Part shown: piece after piece, positions 12,762 through 12,812 of the stretch | Layout: every line of letters begins with the position of its first letter | Numbering within the stretch: position 1 is the stretch's first letter | Source: JAXIHJ01 sp034189755 | Lineage (GTDB): Bacteria > Planctomycetota > Phycisphaerae > SM23-33 | NCBI GenBank assembly: GCA_034189755.1 | Contig: JAXIHJ010000016.1 | Location: forward strand, 1 to 12,812 | DNA length: 12,812 nucleotides | Direction: 5' to 3' | Position numbers and translations under genes: made by a program | Notes under the pieces: generated by a model | What the model was told of the DNA's origin: nothing | What the model saw: the letters and a program-made list of their open reading frames with translations, nothing else | Database searches by the model: none

Positions 12762-12812
12762 CAGCGTCTTCGGTGTTTACGGGCGTTGTTCCACCCGTGC
12801 AGAATATGTAGC
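12761..12812 (-). CDS. Possible C-terminal end of a convergent gene cut by the window edge
   Basis: On the minus strand the last 52 bases contain a frame reading LHILHGWNNARKHRRR followed by TGA (12763-12761). The basic tail looks like a protein C-terminus. The stop codon shares one base with the palindromic element. With only 16 residues visible no family can be named, and chance is possible. Confidence 0.3.
   Translation of the reverse strand, partial: LHILHGWNNARKHRRR

Noticed and set aside
1..12812. CRISPR array, rRNA gene, prophage or complete insertion sequence
   Set aside because: No regularly spaced repeats, rRNA-like sequence, phage genes or transposase frames were seen on either strand.

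Overview
The window looks like a bacterial chromosome segment of moderately high GC with several lower-GC accessory patches. Housekeeping genes dominate: his biosynthesis, tilS, xerD, leuS and a tRNA. The gene style suggests a member of the Planctomycetota or a related environmental lineage, from the GxxExxY-type ORF, abundant intergenic palindromes, and a long LeuRS with an extra block. This placement is inference only; no rRNA or other marker was available to test it.

Left part, minus strand (1-3505): hisC runs off the left edge. It is separated from hisD by a lower-GC insert carrying a GxxExxY/PD-(D/E)XK protein. An 18-nt near-perfect inverted repeat bounds this insert, and the right repeat copy contains part of the hisD stop codon. 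Upstream of hisD are an orphan plus-strand intrinsic terminator, a strong hairpin, tRNA-Val(UAC) with its own promoter, and an intrinsic terminator that closes the next operon.

Middle (3239-5879, minus strand): tilS, an MlaE-family lipid-transport permease and a small DUF962/Mpo1-like membrane protein form a likely operon. It ends at the terminator at 3173-3203. A short divergent promoter region at 5880-5949 separates tilS from a plus-strand gene for a polytopic membrane protein of unknown function. After that come a 63-aa cysteine-rich small protein and xerD. The small gene and xerD overlap by 50 nt.

Right part (8798-12812): a roughly 1-kb gene-poor, lower-GC stretch holds a solitary HicB-like antitoxin gene and small hairpins. 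leuS follows with its own sigma70-like promoter. The most notable signal is a palindromic repeat of about 109 bp just downstream of leuS. One of its arms recurs (25 of 26 nt identical) inside leuS, in frame, where it accounts for part of a 16-residue block inserted in the catalytic domain. This is reminiscent of repeats that invade coding sequences. Beyond the palindrome, the right edge may hold the tail of a convergent minus-strand gene.
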